NCBI GenBank assembly: GCA_039519185.1
Contig: CM076851.1
Location: 54,542,751-54,606,750, forward strand
DNA from: Astragalus membranaceus
Taxonomy: Eukaryota; Streptophyta; Magnoliopsida; Fabales; Fabaceae
Length of the DNA stretch: 64,000 nucleotides
Direction of reading: 5' to 3'
Positions 63,441-64,000 of the stretch are shown in pieces (positions within the stretch are counted from its first letter, which is position 1; every line of letters begins with the position of its first letter). Both the position numbers and the translations under genes were made by a program. The notes beneath the pieces were generated by a model. The model did no database searches, was not told the origin of the DNA, and worked only from the letters and a program-made list of their open reading frames with translations.

Positions 63441-64000
63441 CACTACAAAAAAACGTCATTTAGTGACCGATTTTTTGGTCACTATACGGAAAAAATCGGT
63501 CACTACACAGTTTAGCGACTGAATTTGCGACCCAAAAAAATCGGTCGCTATATCATTGGTCACTAATTGTAGCGACCGATTTAGTGACCGATTTATAGCG
63601 ACCGATTTAGTGACCGATTTTGGCGACCGATTTAGTGAGAAATTTATAGCGACCGATTTAGTGACCGACTTTGGTGATCGATTTAGTGACTGATTTTAGC
63701 GACCGATTTAGTGACTGAATATAGTAACATAATTAGTGTCCAATTTAGAGATTGAAAGTTGTCTAGAGACCATATTGTATGACCAAATTCATCGGATTTT
63801 TTATTTTTTTAACTCACTAATTCGATCTCCAACATATCGAATTCAACTTAATGAGCAAAATGATTATATTGTAACTTTTTTTACTTACTAATTTAATTTC
63901 TAACATATAGATGGTTAATATATATTTTTATACCTGATTGATTCATGCCAAATTATTTGCACAATAACAACACTTCATTGCATTAAAAACATAATGTACT
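63441..64000 (+). mobile_element. CACTA-3 terminus (runs off right edge)
   Basis: CACTACAAAAAAACG at 63441 interrupts the Copia RT. To 63730 there are about 18 subterminal words of the type TAGTGACCGATT or TAGCGACCGATT, mostly direct, with inverted AATCGGTCACTA near 63467-63505. From 63770 the DNA is AT-rich with nothing recognised. Confidence 0.88.

Noticed and set aside
1..64000. tRNA, rRNA or snoRNA genes
   Set aside because: No cloverleaf with box A/B, rRNA core or snoRNA box pair was found. The tRNA-like strings are retroelement primer-binding sites.

Overview
The window is plant nuclear DNA, most probably from a legume (inference: Ogre/Tat-type LTRs with very long leaders, a GGCTTAAATATG-ended MITE and many nested Athila, Tekay and CACTA copies are typical of legume genomes). 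It holds no complete host gene, rRNA, tRNA or CRISPR array. It is a nest of transposable elements with three captured or stranded host-gene fragments: RecQ helicase, alpha-mannosidase and Argonaute.

Layout. 1-21716 is a minus-strand Athila-like element arranged in tandem. One LTR (1679-5786) has a primer-binding site on its left and a polypurine tract on its right. Into this host are inserted a Copia-like solo LTR (105-1427, TSD TATGA), a Tekay-like solo LTR (2235-4634, TSD ATTAT), a very young gag-only Tat-like element (7133-10318, TSD AACCT) and a 10.5-kb non-autonomous Ogre/Tat-like element with no coding capacity (10502-21039, TSD CTCCT). 21717-24330 is a 5'-truncated Tat-like gag element on the plus strand. 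24762-25210 is a RecQ helicase (RECQL3-type) exon cluster with an 8-nt micro-exon. 25435-25765 is a decayed Ty3/gypsy RT, and 26167-26450 a MULE-type MITE with a perfect 9-bp TSD.

26477 is a CACTA end. Behind it, on the minus strand, lie decayed exons of a GH38 alpha-mannosidase followed by the last exon of an AGO4-clade Argonaute. These are interrupted by a 21-kb tandem Tekay-like complex (28756-49988, TSD AAATG/ATATG), which itself holds two Ogre-like LTRs (37296-40261 and 40718-44525). A second CACTA (50220 to about 55000) has lost exactly its catalytic transposase domain. 57540-60524 is a diverged Ogre-like LTR, 60525-63440 a broken Copia gag-pol, and 63441 onwards a third CACTA end.

Main observations. 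(1) The transcribed leaders of all five Ogre/Tat-like LTRs carry repeated short hairpins of two or three types. Their stems change sequence from copy to copy while staying paired, and nearly all wobbles are G-U on the element's sense strand. (2) Two unrelated LTR families carry arrays of the palindrome AATCGATT, in one family at an almost exact 32-bp pitch, followed by a homologous leader. This suggests exchange of a promoter module. (3) A CACTA element appears to have gathered alpha-mannosidase and Argonaute fragments. (4) Two Tat-like elements share a repeat core in their 3' untranslated tandem arrays.

All coordinates and base comparisons were made by eye; no alignments or database searches were run.
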